Source: Sphingobacterium chuzhouense (lineage in GTDB: Bacteria; Bacteroidota; Bacteroidia; Sphingobacteriales; Sphingobacteriaceae). From it: a stretch of DNA of 64,000 bases. Every line of letters begins with the position of its first letter. Position 1 is the first letter of the stretch. Shown in pieces: positions 41,230 through 49,826 of the stretch. Made by a program: the position numbers and the translations under genes. The notes beneath the pieces are model-generated. The model worked only from the letters and a program-made list of their open reading frames with translations. It did no database searches and had not been told where the DNA came from. The stretch is from the NCBI RefSeq assembly GCF_014692525.1, contig NZ_JACNYL010000002.1, positions 1,178,001 through 1,242,000 of the forward strand, in the 5' to 3' direction.

Positions 41230-42090
41230 ATGAACAAAATATTAATACCCGTTGATTTTTCCGAGGACTCCCTAACCGCTATTCGATATGGTTGTCAGCT
41301 CATTTCGCAAAATGAACGTAAACAAGAAGTGGACCTTATCCATGTTTTCACGCACCATTCCAATTCGTATGTAAATCGACAGGCCTATCCTATAGAAGAC
41401 CCCCAGGTAAAAATTTCGGAAAAAGATATGGAGAGACTCTTAACAAACCTCCATAATGAATATCCCCGGATCAAATTCAACAGCATATTTAAAGAAGGCA
41501 ACCTGTTTGAAGAAATCAGCAAAGTAACCGCCGCGTTTAATTACGATGCAGTTGTTATGGGAACGAAAGGTTCTTCTGGATTGGAGGCGATCTTTCTAGG
41601 TAGCAACACCTATGATGTGATCCTGAATACCAAGACCCCTGTACTTGGCGTTCCGCAAAATACGAAAGGACTCAAGAAAGACAGGGTTGGCTTGCTCTGT
41701 AATTTTAAAGAAGGTGAGATCGAAGTGCTCCAGCAAGCTATTAAGCTCATTGGAAATGATTTCGAGCTCGTATTGATTTACGTAAACAAAGACGACCGGC
41801 GCATCAGCGATATCGACGCACAATTCAAAAATTGGATTGAAGAAATAATCAACCGAACCGGCGTCCAGAACATTTCCTATACTATAAAACCACAAGTGCT
41901 TTACAATCGAGCTGCAGAAAATGTATCACATGCTATCTCCAATGTCTTAATCGACGAGCAGATAGATTTCTTACTTATTACCCGTAGCCGCAAAAGTATT
42001 TTCAGAAAGCTCATCGAAGAAAATATTGTACGTAAAATGGCTTACAATATGACGATTCCGACTTTATTTGCGCCTGTACGTAGCAAATAA
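41230..42090 (+). CDS. universal stress protein, tandem UspA domains (second copy)
   Basis: A 286-residue paralogue of the preceding gene: MNKILIPVDFSEDSLTAIRYG begins domain 1, and MGTKGSSGLEAIFLGSNT is an intact ATP-binding G-x2-G-x9-GS motif. Domain 2 (about residues 155-286) again lacks it (ITRSRKSIFRKLIEENIVRK). The pair has the same architecture and an 11-nt gap, so it arose by tandem duplication and then diverged considerably. One functional and one degenerate site per chain suggests regulatory nucleotide binding, but that is inference. Confidence 0.9.
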   Translation: MNKILIPVDFSEDSLTAIRYGCQLISQNERKQEVDLIHVFTHHSNSYVNRQAYPIEDPQVKISEKDMERLLTNLHNEYPRIKFNSIFKEGNLFEEISKVTAAFNYDAVVMGTKGSSGLEAIFLGSNTYDVILNTKTPVLGVPQNTKGLKKDRVGLLCNFKEGEIEVLQQAIKLIGNDFELVLIYVNKDDRRISDIDAQFKNWIEEIINRTGVQNISYTIKPQVLYNRAAENVSHAISNVLIDEQIDFLLITRSRKSIFRKLIEENIVRKMAYNMTIPTLFAPVRSK

Positions 42091-42121
42091 AACATCACCC
42101 ATTTTACATCGGTTACTTTCT

Positions 42122-42153
42122 CTTGTAGTGTCTATACTACAAGAGTTTTTTTT
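42122..42153 (+). terminator. terminator of the Usp gene pair
   Basis: CTTGTAGT and ACTACAAG form an 8-bp stem with a 6-nt loop, followed by AG and eight T residues: a standard intrinsic terminator. Confidence 0.9.
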
Positions 42154-42189
42154 CTGCACGTTTCTGGCGCAATAATCTTTTTTCCATCC

Positions 42190-42197
42190 TACTTTTG
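42190..42197 (+). promoter_or_regulatory. -7 promoter box for the OmpA-like gene
   Basis: TACTTTTG fits TAnnTTTG and predicts a leader of about 53 nt, long compared with other genes here and suitable for post-transcriptional control. No clear -33 element was found. Confidence 0.5.
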
Positions 42198-42255
42198 GCA
42201 AAACAATTGCATAGCAATATCTGTTAATACACAAATAATTATTAAGGTTTCTTAT

Positions 42256-43614
42256 ATGAAAAATTTTAACTTAAAAAATGTAGCCATCGCCAGTATGGTC
42301 AGCTTATTAGGTAGCATATCTGTTGCCCAAGCACAGAAAGAAGGAAGTATCGAAGGTACTACTCCTCTTGGTCCTGAAATGCAATATAGAACATGGTCTG
42401 TAGGTCTGAATGCGGGTGTATTGAACCAGTCCAATATCTTTGGCTTCAACAGAGGAGGTTTTGATCACATCGAACACGACTTAGGTTATAGCGCATACAT
42501 CAAAAAACAATTATCCCCTTCTTTTGGTCTTAAGGCTCAATACATGGGTGGCAAGGTAAAAGGATCCATGGAAGACCCTAACAATAGCTCGGTTATCATA
42601 AATCAATTCGAAACTAAAATGCCTTGGTCGGCTGCGTTATCCGGCGAGTGGACAATGGCCAACACCAACTGGCGTTTCTTCAACAGCTTGATCAAACCGT
42701 ATTTCGCGATCGGATTAGGCGCCATGAACTTCGAGACAACATCCATCAAACTTGGTGAGAACGCAACAGAAACAAAAGCAGAGAAACAAACTAAACTGTA
42801 TGTACCAGCAGATTTTGGATTTAAGATCGCAGTTGCCAGAGGCATCAACATTGATTTAGGTTATCAACTGAATTGGGCTAACCAAGATTTCGATGGTGCT
42901 CGAGGCGGCCAATATAAAAACGACCTGTTCTCTTATGCACATGCCGGACTTGAAATTGCTTTAGGCAATAGTTCTAAACCTGCGCTCAACAACTCCAATC
43001 CTGTAGCTACCTTGGTAAATGACTACAGCACGAAGTATGATGACTTAAAAGCGCAGAACGACGCGTTAAAACAGAAAAATCAAGCATTATCTTCTCAGCT
43101 GGCCGGTTTAAACGATGATTTGAAAGACGACGATGGCGATGGTGTAGCCAATAAATTCGACAAATGTCCAAATACGCCTGCCGGCGTTAAAGTAGACGGA
43201 TCTGGTTGTCCACTTCCAGAACTGAAACATGAAACTAAGGTGATCGAAAAAATTGTTGTTACCGAAGAAGATAGAAAAGTCGTGGATGAAGCGATTAAAA
43301 ACCTGGAGTTTGATTTAGGGAAATCCACTATCCGTTCCAGTTCTTACCCTTCTTTGAATAGCGTAGCTGCCTTACTTATCGAGAAAAACTTCAGCCTGAA
43401 GCTTGCCGGACACACGGATAATACGGGATCGATGCAAACAAACATGCGTTTGTCAAAAGAGCGTGCCGAAGCTGTCAAAGCTTACCTTGTTTCCAAAGGA
43501 GCAAATGGTTCCCGTATTGAAGCGACCGGTTATGGTCCGACACAACCTATCGCTACTAACGGAACCGCAGCTGGGCGTCAACAAAACCGCCGCGTAGAAT
43601 TTACATTATATTAA
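42256..43614 (+). CDS. OmpA-family outer-membrane protein with TSP3 repeat
   Basis: A 452-residue outer-membrane protein. After a signal (residues 1-26, ending AQAQ) comes a beta-barrel (about 35-240), a coiled-coil-like stretch (YDDLKAQNDALKQKNQALSSQ), a thrombospondin type 3 calcium-binding repeat (DDDGDGVANKFDKCPNTPAG), and a C-terminal OmpA peptidoglycan-binding domain (AGHTDNTGS, NMRLSKERAEAVKAYL, NRRVEFTLY). It ties the outer membrane to the cell wall and is probably abundant. Its own promoter and terminator make it a single-gene unit. Confidence 0.93.
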   Translation: MKNFNLKNVAIASMVSLLGSISVAQAQKEGSIEGTTPLGPEMQYRTWSVGLNAGVLNQSNIFGFNRGGFDHIEHDLGYSAYIKKQLSPSFGLKAQYMGGKVKGSMEDPNNSSVIINQFETKMPWSAALSGEWTMANTNWRFFNSLIKPYFAIGLGAMNFETTSIKLGENATETKAEKQTKLYVPADFGFKIAVARGINIDLGYQLNWANQDFDGARGGQYKNDLFSYAHAGLEIALGNSSKPALNNSNPVATLVNDYSTKYDDLKAQNDALKQKNQALSSQLAGLNDDLKDDDGDGVANKFDKCPNTPAGVKVDGSGCPLPELKHETKVIEKIVVTEEDRKVVDEAIKNLEFDLGKSTIRSSSYPSLNSVAALLIEKNFSLKLAGHTDNTGSMQTNMRLSKERAEAVKAYLVSKGANGSRIEATGYGPTQPIATNGTAAGRQQNRRVEFTLY

Positions 43615-43620
43615 TTTCTT

Positions 43621-43645
43621 CTTCTTTTTCCCCGTGAAAAAGAAG
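43621..43645. other. AT-rich hairpin after the OmpA-like gene
   Basis: CTTCTTTTTC and GAAAAAGAAG form a perfect 10-bp stem with a 5-nt loop 6 nt after the stop. It has no T-tract on the plus strand, so it may protect the mRNA 3' end rather than terminate. Nothing coding is seen from here to 43743. Confidence 0.45.
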
Positions 43646-43743
43646 CAAAAACCTCGTCGTTTCGGATGTTTGACAGGGAAGAGCGTGCTAAGGATGGGAT
43701 TTCTGCAATTGTCAAAAATCCGGATGCGACATAAAAAGTTAAG

Positions 43744-43771
43744 AAAGGACAATGCAATTGCGTTGTCCTTT
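43744..43771 (+). terminator. terminator of the OmpA-like gene
   Basis: AAAGGACAATGCAA and TTGCGTTGTCCTTT form a 14-bp inverted repeat with one G-T pair, followed by a pyrimidine-rich, T-rich stretch. Confidence 0.75.
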
Positions 43772-43820
43772 CCATTTATCTCATTTTTATTTTCCATTTT
43801 TTTATTTCAAATATTATTCC

Positions 43821-43828
43821 TATCTTTG
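43821..43828 (+). promoter_or_regulatory. -7 promoter box for the DEAD-box helicase
   Basis: TATCTTTG fits TAnnTTTG and predicts a leader of about 35 nt before the ATG at 43869. The upstream in-frame ATG at 43752 precedes the box and so cannot be the start. Confidence 0.6.
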
Positions 43829-43868
43829 CACCGCCTTAGGCAATAGAGCCTATTGTATAATTTATTTC

Positions 43869-45689
43869 ATGAACCCATTTTTAGACTTGGGGATCCGTCA
43901 TGAAGTTGTTAATGCCATCACTGAGATGGGTTTTGAGAAACCATCTCCTATTCAGGAAAAAGCCATTCCTGTTTTATTGACTGGCAACGACGATTTTGTC
44001 GGATTAGCCCAAACCGGCACAGGAAAGACAGCGGCATTTGGTCTTCCACTTTTAGAGTTAATCGACTTTACTCAAAAGCACCCGCAAGCTTTAGTATTAT
44101 GTCCTACGCGTGAGCTATGCTTACAAATCGCAAAAGATTTAGAGAAATTTGCTAAGTACATTGACGATGTACACGTTGTTGCCGTTTACGGTGGCGCAAA
44201 TATTTCTGACCAATTACGCCAGATTCGTCGTGGCGTACAGATTGTAGTAGCTACTCCTGGACGTATGCTGGACATCATCGGCAGAAAAGCAATCGACTTC
44301 TCCAATGTGAAGTATGTTGTATTGGATGAAGCGGATGAAATGTTGAACATGGGATTCCAAGAGGATATCAACAACATTCTTTCGGAAACGCCCGACACAA
44401 AGAAAACATGGTTGTTTTCAGCAACTATGCCAAAAGAGGTACGTCGTATAGCACAAAACTACATGACCAACCCTCAAGAGCTTACCGTTGGCACAAAAAA
44501 CACCGGTAATGCAAACATTGAACACCATTATTATGTCATTAAGGCTAGAGACAAATATGCGGCGTTCAAGCGTATTGTAGACTATTATCCAGAGATTTTC
44601 GGTATTGTGTTCTGTCGTACAAAGATTGAAACACAAGAGATTGCGGAAGCTTTGGTGAAAGATGGCTACAACGCAGATTCGTTGCACGGAGATTTATCTC
44701 AACAACAACGTGACAAGGTAATGAAACGTTACCGCGACCGTAGCTTGCAACTGTTAATTGCAACAGACGTGGCTGCCCGTGGTATTGATGTGAACGATGT
44801 GACACACGTTATTAACTTCTCCTTACCAGATGAAGTTGAGAATTACACACACCGTTCGGGCCGTACGGCTCGCGCTGGAAAGACTGGCGTTTCCCTTTCA
44901 TTAATCAACGTTAAGGAATTAGGAAAAATCCGTCGTATCGAGAAAATCATAGGCAAACAGTTTGAAAAGAAACAAGTACCTCAAGCTGGTGAAGTCGTTG
45001 AAAAACAACTTCTTGCCATGACGGATAAAATACGTAATGCAGAGATCAACGAGGAGCGGATTGCACCATACCTTCCAAGTATCATGGAAAGTATGCAAGA
45101 TTTGTCGAAAGAAGACATCATTACACGTTTTGCTTCGTTAGAGTTCAACCGTTTCTTGGATTATTACCAAAACGCGCCAGACTTGAACGTTGATGCCCGC
45201 GAAAGAGATGGCGACCGTGGAGAACGGGGTGATCGCGGGGAACGTGGTGATCGTAGAAGCAGAACTGCTTCCAGCGGGTACACACGCCTGTTCATCAACC
45301 TTGGCTCTGTAGATGAGTTTTCACGTGGAGACATGCTCGGTCTTATTTGTGATGCAGCAAATATCTCCGGAAAGTCAGTTGGAAAAATCGATATGAAAGG
45401 TGTATTCACTTTCTTCGAGGTACAAGATGCAGAGGTAAACAAAGTATTCGAAGGCTTCCAAGGTACAGAGTACAATGGCCGTGCAGTTCGCGTGGAAGTA
45501 TCTGGCGACGAAAGCCGCAGCGGTGGTCGCTCTAGAGGCGGCGACAGCGGCGGAAGACGCAGAAGCGGAGGTGGAGATAGAGACAGAAAAGGAGGTTCTT
45601 TCAGAGGCGACAGACGTAGTTCTGGTGGCTTCGGTGGTGGAGAGCGCTCCGGAAGACGTCAGTCTTCTTCTTCTCGCTCTAGATATTAA
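43869..45689 (+). CDS. DEAD-box RNA helicase (DeaD/CsdA type) with DbpA-like RNA-binding domain
   Basis: A 606-residue ATP-dependent RNA helicase. The core has the Q motif (KPSPIQEKAIP), Walker A AQTGTGKT near residue 47, LDEADEML, SATMP and HRSGRTARAG. A DbpA-type RNA-binding domain follows (about 480-555, TRLFINLGSVDEFSRGDMLG). The tail is very rich in Gly, Arg, Ser and Asp (RGG-like), with a short repeat GDRGERGDRGERGDR at about residue 443 in the linker. Cold-shock and ribosome-assembly helicases have this layout. The start MNPFLDLGIRHEV is fixed by homology and by the promoter position. It ends at a strong terminator. Confidence 0.93.
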   Translation: MNPFLDLGIRHEVVNAITEMGFEKPSPIQEKAIPVLLTGNDDFVGLAQTGTGKTAAFGLPLLELIDFTQKHPQALVLCPTRELCLQIAKDLEKFAKYIDDVHVVAVYGGANISDQLRQIRRGVQIVVATPGRMLDIIGRKAIDFSNVKYVVLDEADEMLNMGFQEDINNILSETPDTKKTWLFSATMPKEVRRIAQNYMTNPQELTVGTKNTGNANIEHHYYVIKARDKYAAFKRIVDYYPEIFGIVFCRTKIETQEIAEALVKDGYNADSLHGDLSQQQRDKVMKRYRDRSLQLLIATDVAARGIDVNDVTHVINFSLPDEVENYTHRSGRTARAGKTGVSLSLINVKELGKIRRIEKIIGKQFEKKQVPQAGEVVEKQLLAMTDKIRNAEINEERIAPYLPSIMESMQDLSKEDIITRFASLEFNRFLDYYQNAPDLNVDARERDGDRGERGDRGERGDRRSRTASSGYTRLFINLGSVDEFSRGDMLGLICDAANISGKSVGKIDMKGVFTFFEVQDAEVNKVFEGFQGTEYNGRAVRVEVSGDESRSGGRSRGGDSGGRRRSGGGDRDRKGGSFRGDRRSSGGFGGGERSGRRQSSSSRSRY

Positions 45690-45710
45690 TCATTACGATT
45701 TATCATTATA

Positions 45711-45746
45711 AAAGCCGGATTTTCTAAATGAAAATCCGGCTTTTTT
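45711..45746. terminator. bidirectional terminator between helicase and HPP gene
   Basis: A 13-bp stem (AAAAGCCGGATTT with AAATCCGGCTTTT) and an 8-nt loop, with T-runs in both directions, between convergent genes. Confidence 0.9.
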
Positions 45747-45770
45747 CTTTCTTCTATTCTACAGAAAAGC

Positions 45771-46379
45771 TTAACGCCTTTCCCCAAGCCTTTTAGCCTT
45801 TAAATGTCTTCTTCGAGACCGGCGTAACCGCGAATATTTAACCGGATAATGACGTTTAGCAGTGATGTTATTGAATACAAGTGCCGTGAGCAATAAGATC
45901 AGCGCTCCGGACAACACCGGGCTCCATACATACCAGTAACCCAAGGAAGCAACTTTGGTACCACCGGTCACCGCGATCAATGCGGTAGCACCGCCGGGTG
46001 GATGAAGTGTACGGGTCATCTGCATAAAAACGATAGAAGAAGCTACAGCCAAAGGAGCGGTAAGCCATATAATATCGGGTAGTATCCGAGCAACGGTGAC
46101 TCCAACAAGTGCGGATACCACATGCCCCCCAACAAGATTTCGTGGCTGTGCCAGCGGACTTTGTATGGCTCCATACACCAGAACCGAAGAAGCTCCGAAT
46201 GAGCCGATTAAAAATACGTTCTCCAACGTTGGCAAGTGTAGAGATTGCGTAAAAGCGATAATAAAAATGCCGACAAAAGCGCCGACAAAAGACCAAAAAT
46301 GTTCCCGGGGATCAACGAGCGTTTCGCGATAGAAAACATATCGATACACCCGTAACTGCCTATAAATCTGTTTTTTCAA
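45771..46379 (-). CDS. HPP-family integral membrane protein
   Basis: A 202-residue protein of the HPP family, named for the His-Pro-Pro motif seen here in MTRTLHPPGGATALIAV (about residues 119-135). Four transmembrane helices are evident (FVGAFVGIFIIAFTQSL, VFLIGSFGASSVLVYGAI, HVVSALVGVTVARILPDIIW and SPVLSGALILLLTALVF), with SFGASSVLVYGAIQSPLAQP also typical. Some HPP proteins transport nitrite in plants and cyanobacteria; the role here is unknown. The start codon is TTG (46379); there is no ATG in the N-terminal part. It lies 10 nt after rlmB and is co-directional, so coupling may explain the weak start. The C-terminal tail is strongly basic. Confidence 0.82.
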   Translation of the reverse strand: MKKQIYRQLRVYRYVFYRETLVDPREHFWSFVGAFVGIFIIAFTQSLHLPTLENVFLIGSFGASSVLVYGAIQSPLAQPRNLVGGHVVSALVGVTVARILPDIIWLTAPLAVASSIVFMQMTRTLHPPGGATALIAVTGGTKVASLGYWYVWSPVLSGALILLLTALVFNNITAKRHYPVKYSRLRRSRRRHLKAKRLGERR

Positions 46380-46389
46380 CTATTACAAA

Positions 46390-47163
46390 CTATTTATGAC
46401 GTTGCCGTATAGCCTCATAGATAACAATGCCTGCCGAGACTGATACATTTAAGGATTTGATTTCACCAAACATCGGTATTTTCGCCAGTTTATCCGAAAC
46501 ACGAATCAAGTCATCTGATACACCAACATCTTCAGCACCTAAAACAATGCAGGTGGGTACCGTATAATCCACATCGTAAACGGAATCTTGTGTCTTCTCC
46601 GTCCCGACAACCAGCTGTACACCCGATTCGATAAGGAAACGCGCCGTACGTCCCAATGCGTCTTCGCGACATACCGGAATCTTATATAGCGCTCCGGCTG
46701 ACGTTTTGATCGCATCCGGATTGATCTCCGCCGATCCTTTTTTAGGAACAATAATCGCATGGACTCCAGCACATTCCGCCGTACGTGCAATAGCTCCCAT
46801 GTTGCGTACATCGGTTACACCGTCCAACATCAACAAAAGGGGTGTTTCCCCTTTCTCATAGATAGTGGGTAATAGGTCTTCGACATGTTGATAAGTAATC
46901 GGTGATATCACCGCTATAACGCCTTGATGGTTTTTCCGCGTAATGCGGTTTAGCTTTTCAATGGGCACCTGTTGATACCCGATATTATGCTCTTTCAACA
47001 AAGATTTTAATTCCAAGAAGAGACTGCCGCTCAACCCTCGCTGTACAAATAATGATTCAATTTCCTTGCCGCTATCAATCGCTTCAATGACGGCACGGAT
47101 ACCGAATACCATTTGGTTTGATTCTCGCTTTTCCCCTCGTTCCCTGTGTTGGAAGTTTCGCAT
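46390..47163 (-). CDS. rlmB: 23S rRNA 2'-O-ribose methyltransferase RlmB (SpoU family)
   Basis: The enzyme methylates the 2'-OH of G2251 (E. coli numbering) in the peptidyl-transferase centre of 23S rRNA. The N-terminal substrate-binding domain starts VFGIRAVIEAIDSGKEIESLFVQ; the knotted SPOUT domain has motif 1 (LDGVTDVRNMGAIARTAECA), motif 2 (CIVLGAEDVGVSDDLI) and motif 3 (SLNVSVSAGIVIYE). At 257 residues it is normal in length. A 14-residue hydrophilic leader precedes the first domain. The HPP gene follows at once. Confidence 0.93.
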   Translation of the reverse strand: MRNFQHRERGEKRESNQMVFGIRAVIEAIDSGKEIESLFVQRGLSGSLFLELKSLLKEHNIGYQQVPIEKLNRITRKNHQGVIAVISPITYQHVEDLLPTIYEKGETPLLLMLDGVTDVRNMGAIARTAECAGVHAIIVPKKGSAEINPDAIKTSAGALYKIPVCREDALGRTARFLIESGVQLVVGTEKTQDSVYDVDYTVPTCIVLGAEDVGVSDDLIRVSDKLAKIPMFGEIKSLNVSVSAGIVIYEAIRQRHK

Positions 47164-47226
47164 ATTTTATTAGTTGGCGTATTATAATGAACAATTTTGG
47201 GCAAAGATAACAAAAGAAAGGTGTAT

Positions 47227-49026
47227 TTAACTCAATCCCAGATTAAATGCTTTACGAAGTGTCTCCAGCGCAGGGTTTTTGGAAACCATTGCCTGGTATT
47301 TTTCTACGGAAGTATATGGTTTTCTGACCTTGGTAACTTCCACTTGTATACCCGTTAGGTCAAGTGAAAAATTTTGAAGTTTAACCCGCAGATAATTTAA
47401 AATATCTATTTTACCTAATTTAAGCTCATCCATTTGCACCGCATTCTCCACATCCACCTCAATCATGACACCGTTTAAACGCGGAGGATTAGCCGTCATA
47501 ATTGTATATAGCGTTATGCGGTTTGTTTGTTTCAAACCATCCGCAAAGGCATTCCATTGTGAAATAAATGCGTTGAAAGTAACTTCCCGGAACTCATTAC
47601 CTTGAACAAGGTCTGGTTCATCCGTATCAGCTTCCGCCTTATCCTCAAATATGGTATTTAAGTTGGGTACATTCACCGAAGTAGAGATCTTTCCCCAGCC
47701 CTTTTTTACAGCTGTTTTTTCTGTTGTCACAGCCGTATTTTCCACAACCGGCGCCGGATTACTGTTTAGAGCCTGTATAGGTGCAGGTTCTTTGACAGAA
47801 GATACGGGTTTGGGAGCAGGAACACTGTTGGCTACAGCCGTTGGATGGCTTATACTTGTGTCAGGGAGTTTTTTTTTTACCTCTGTCGTAGCAGCGGCCG
47901 GTGTAAAACTTCCTTGCTTACCCAATAAAATGGCCGACGCGATATGACACATCTTTAATAGTGCTAACTCTACTTGTAGGCGTTGGTTTTTACTGCTTTT
48001 GTAATGGATTTCGCACTGATTGGCAATGTTCAACGCAGAAAGCAACAGCCCAGAGCTAAGTGCCTGCGACTGATCCACGTATTTACGTTTAATGTTTTCG
48101 CTTACTTCCAATAACTTGAGCGTTGCAGGCTCTTTGGACACCAATAAATTACGAATATGTGTTGCCAGTCCACTAATAAAATGGCCGCCATCGAAACCGT
48201 TGTTCAATACTTTATCAAAAATCAATAACGCTTGTGCGGCATCCTCTGCCGAGACACTGTCCATCAACTGGAAATAGTAATCGTAATCTAGAATATTGAG
48301 ATTATCGATGACGGTTTGATAGGTGATATTTCTATTCGAGAAACTGACAATCTGGTCAAACATGGATAGTGCATCCCGAAGCCCTCCATCAGCCTTCTGT
48401 GCAATAATATGCAGTCCATCCGGCTCGAAAGTTATCTGTTCCTTTTGTGCAATGGAAGCGAGATGATTCGCCATATCTTCTACTCTGATCCGGTTGAAGT
48501 CAAATATCTGACAACGGGAAAGTATAGTAGGGAGGATCTTGTGTTTCTCTGTCGTTGCCAGAATAAAAATAGCATACGAAGGAGGTTCTTCCAATGTTTT
48601 CAAAAATGCATTGAAAGCTGCCTGCGAAAGCATGTGCACCTCGTCAATGATATAAATCTTGTATTTGCCGGCCTGTGGTGGGATACGAACCTGCTCAATC
48701 AAGCTACGGATGTCGTCCACGGAGTTATTAGATGCTGCATCTAATTCGTGGATACTAAAAGAGTTCCCTTGTTGAAAAGATTTGCAGCTCTCGCAAGTGC
48801 CACAGGCTTCCGCCTGTTCACTGATATGCTCACAGTTTATTGTTTTCGCTAAAATACGCGCGCACGTTGTTTTACCGACACCACGCGGTCCACAAAACAA
48901 AAAAGCCTGCGCCAATTGATTATTGTGAATGGCATTTTTGAGCGTGCTGGTAATATGCTGCTGGCCAACAACAGAGTCGAAGGTAACGGGGCGATATTTC
49001 CGTGCTGAAACAATAAAATTATCCAT
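47227..49026 (-). CDS. dnaX: DNA polymerase III tau subunit (DnaX)
   Basis: Tau is the clamp-loader motor and the organiser of the replisome. Domains I-III span about residues 1-370: Walker A GPRGVGKT (46-53), the zinc-binding cysteines at 65, 75, 78 and 81, Walker B IYIIDE (124-129) and SRC (sensor 1 region). After the collar there is a Pro/Ala/Val-rich linker (about 375-450) and a C-terminal domain that contacts polymerase alpha in other bacteria. At codons 383-386 (GTA AAA AAA AAA) there is a run of ten A. A -1 shift there ends after Thr-Pro (388 residues) and a +1 shift ends at 391 residues, just the size of a gamma subunit. Confidence 0.96.
   Translation of the reverse strand: MDNFIVSARKYRPVTFDSVVGQQHITSTLKNAIHNNQLAQAFLFCGPRGVGKTTCARILAKTINCEHISEQAEACGTCESCKSFQQGNSFSIHELDAASNNSVDDIRSLIEQVRIPPQAGKYKIYIIDEVHMLSQAAFNAFLKTLEEPPSYAIFILATTEKHKILPTILSRCQIFDFNRIRVEDMANHLASIAQKEQITFEPDGLHIIAQKADGGLRDALSMFDQIVSFSNRNITYQTVIDNLNILDYDYYFQLMDSVSAEDAAQALLIFDKVLNNGFDGGHFISGLATHIRNLLVSKEPATLKLLEVSENIKRKYVDQSQALSSGLLLSALNIANQCEIHYKSSKNQRLQVELALLKMCHIASAILLGKQGSFTPAAATTEVKKKLPDTSISHPTAVANSVPAPKPVSSVKEPAPIQALNSNPAPVVENTAVTTEKTAVKKGWGKISTSVNVPNLNTIFEDKAEADTDEPDLVQGNEFREVTFNAFISQWNAFADGLKQTNRITLYTIMTANPPRLNGVMIEVDVENAVQMDELKLGKIDILNYLRVKLQNFSLDLTGIQVEVTKVRKPYTSVEKYQAMVSKNPALETLRKAFNLGLS
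47869..47878 (-). other. A10 slippery run in dnaX at the domain III/linker boundary
   Basis: Ten consecutive A on the coding strand (T10 on the plus strand). The two other frames close within 3 and 6 codons (TGA and TAA), so polymerase slippage or ribosomal frameshifting would make a gamma-like product as documented for Thermus and E. coli dnaX. Confidence 0.6.
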
Positions 49027-49094
49027 TGCACGAAGATAAGTATTTTAAGAAAATTAAACTTCCTATGGAGCGGTTTATTTTCAACATTTCGTGG

Positions 49095-49826
49095 CTATGC
49101 TATCGTATCACCTTTCGGCTCTGTCACTTTCCATACCATGGCAGCTATTACCGCTCCTAGAATCGGAGCAACAATAAATAACCACAGCTGAGATAATGCT
49201 TGTCCACCGGCCAGAATAGCGGGGCCAAATGAGCGTGCAGGATTAACAGAGGTACCTGTGACTGGGATAGCAACCATGTGGATCAGCAAAAGTGTAAATC
49301 CGATTGCCAAACCGGCCATTGTGCTGTTGCCAACTTTAGACGTCGTAGCCAAGATGACGAACAGAAAAATAAAAGTCAAAACGGTCTCGGTAATGAAAGC
49401 CGCTGTTGTTCCGTACTCACTTTGGTATTTTGCGCCCCAACCATTGGCGCCATAGGCCCATTCGCCAGCCGTAAAGCCTGCCAACTGCCCGCCTAGTATC
49501 TGTTGTAGGACAAATGCGCCGAGAAGAGCCCCCAGACACTGTGCAATGATATATACAATAGCGTCCTTCGCTGGCATTCTACCTGCCAACAGCACACCGA
49601 TTGTGACTGCGGGGTTGATATGGCAACCTGAAATACCACCAATGGCGTAAGCAAAAACGACAACGGAAAGACCAAATGCCATAGATATGCCCAGTAATCC
49701 TAATCCGGATAATCCCGCCATGGTATCCACTCCTGCAATAGCTGCAGCACCACAGCCAAAAAGAACCAAGCCAAAAGTACCAATTAACTCGGCGATAAAT
49801 TTCGAAGACATCTTCACTTCCATCAT
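49095..49826 (-). CDS. aqpZ: aquaporin Z
   Basis: A water channel of the MIP family with six transmembrane helices and two half-helices. Both NPA boxes are intact: GCHINPAVT (about residue 70) and TSVNPARSFGPA (about residue 195). Length is 243 residues. Three candidate ATGs are in frame (49826, 49823 and 49811); the last gives MSSKFIAELIGTFGLVLFG, which fits the family N-terminus best and has a GGAAG 5 nt before it. The residue two places after the second NPA is Arg, and His, Arg and small residues around suggest water rather than glycerol selectivity, but I could not model this. Convergent neighbours are absent; a 517-nt gene-free region lies upstream. Confidence 0.92.
   Translation of the reverse strand: MMEVKMSSKFIAELIGTFGLVLFGCGAAAIAGVDTMAGLSGLGLLGISMAFGLSVVVFAYAIGGISGCHINPAVTIGVLLAGRMPAKDAIVYIIAQCLGALLGAFVLQQILGGQLAGFTAGEWAYGANGWGAKYQSEYGTTAAFITETVLTFIFLFVILATTSKVGNSTMAGLAIGFTLLLIHMVAIPVTGTSVNPARSFGPAILAGGQALSQLWLFIVAPILGAVIAAMVWKVTEPKGDTIA

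Noticed and set aside
43646..43743. A possible small gene between the OmpA hairpins
   Set aside because: No frame of useful length with a start and coding-like composition was found; only terminator-like inverted repeats are present.
43752..43868. A 39-residue N-terminal extension of the DEAD-box helicase
   Set aside because: It contains the OmpA terminator arm and the TATCTTTG promoter box; homology begins at MNPFLDLGI.
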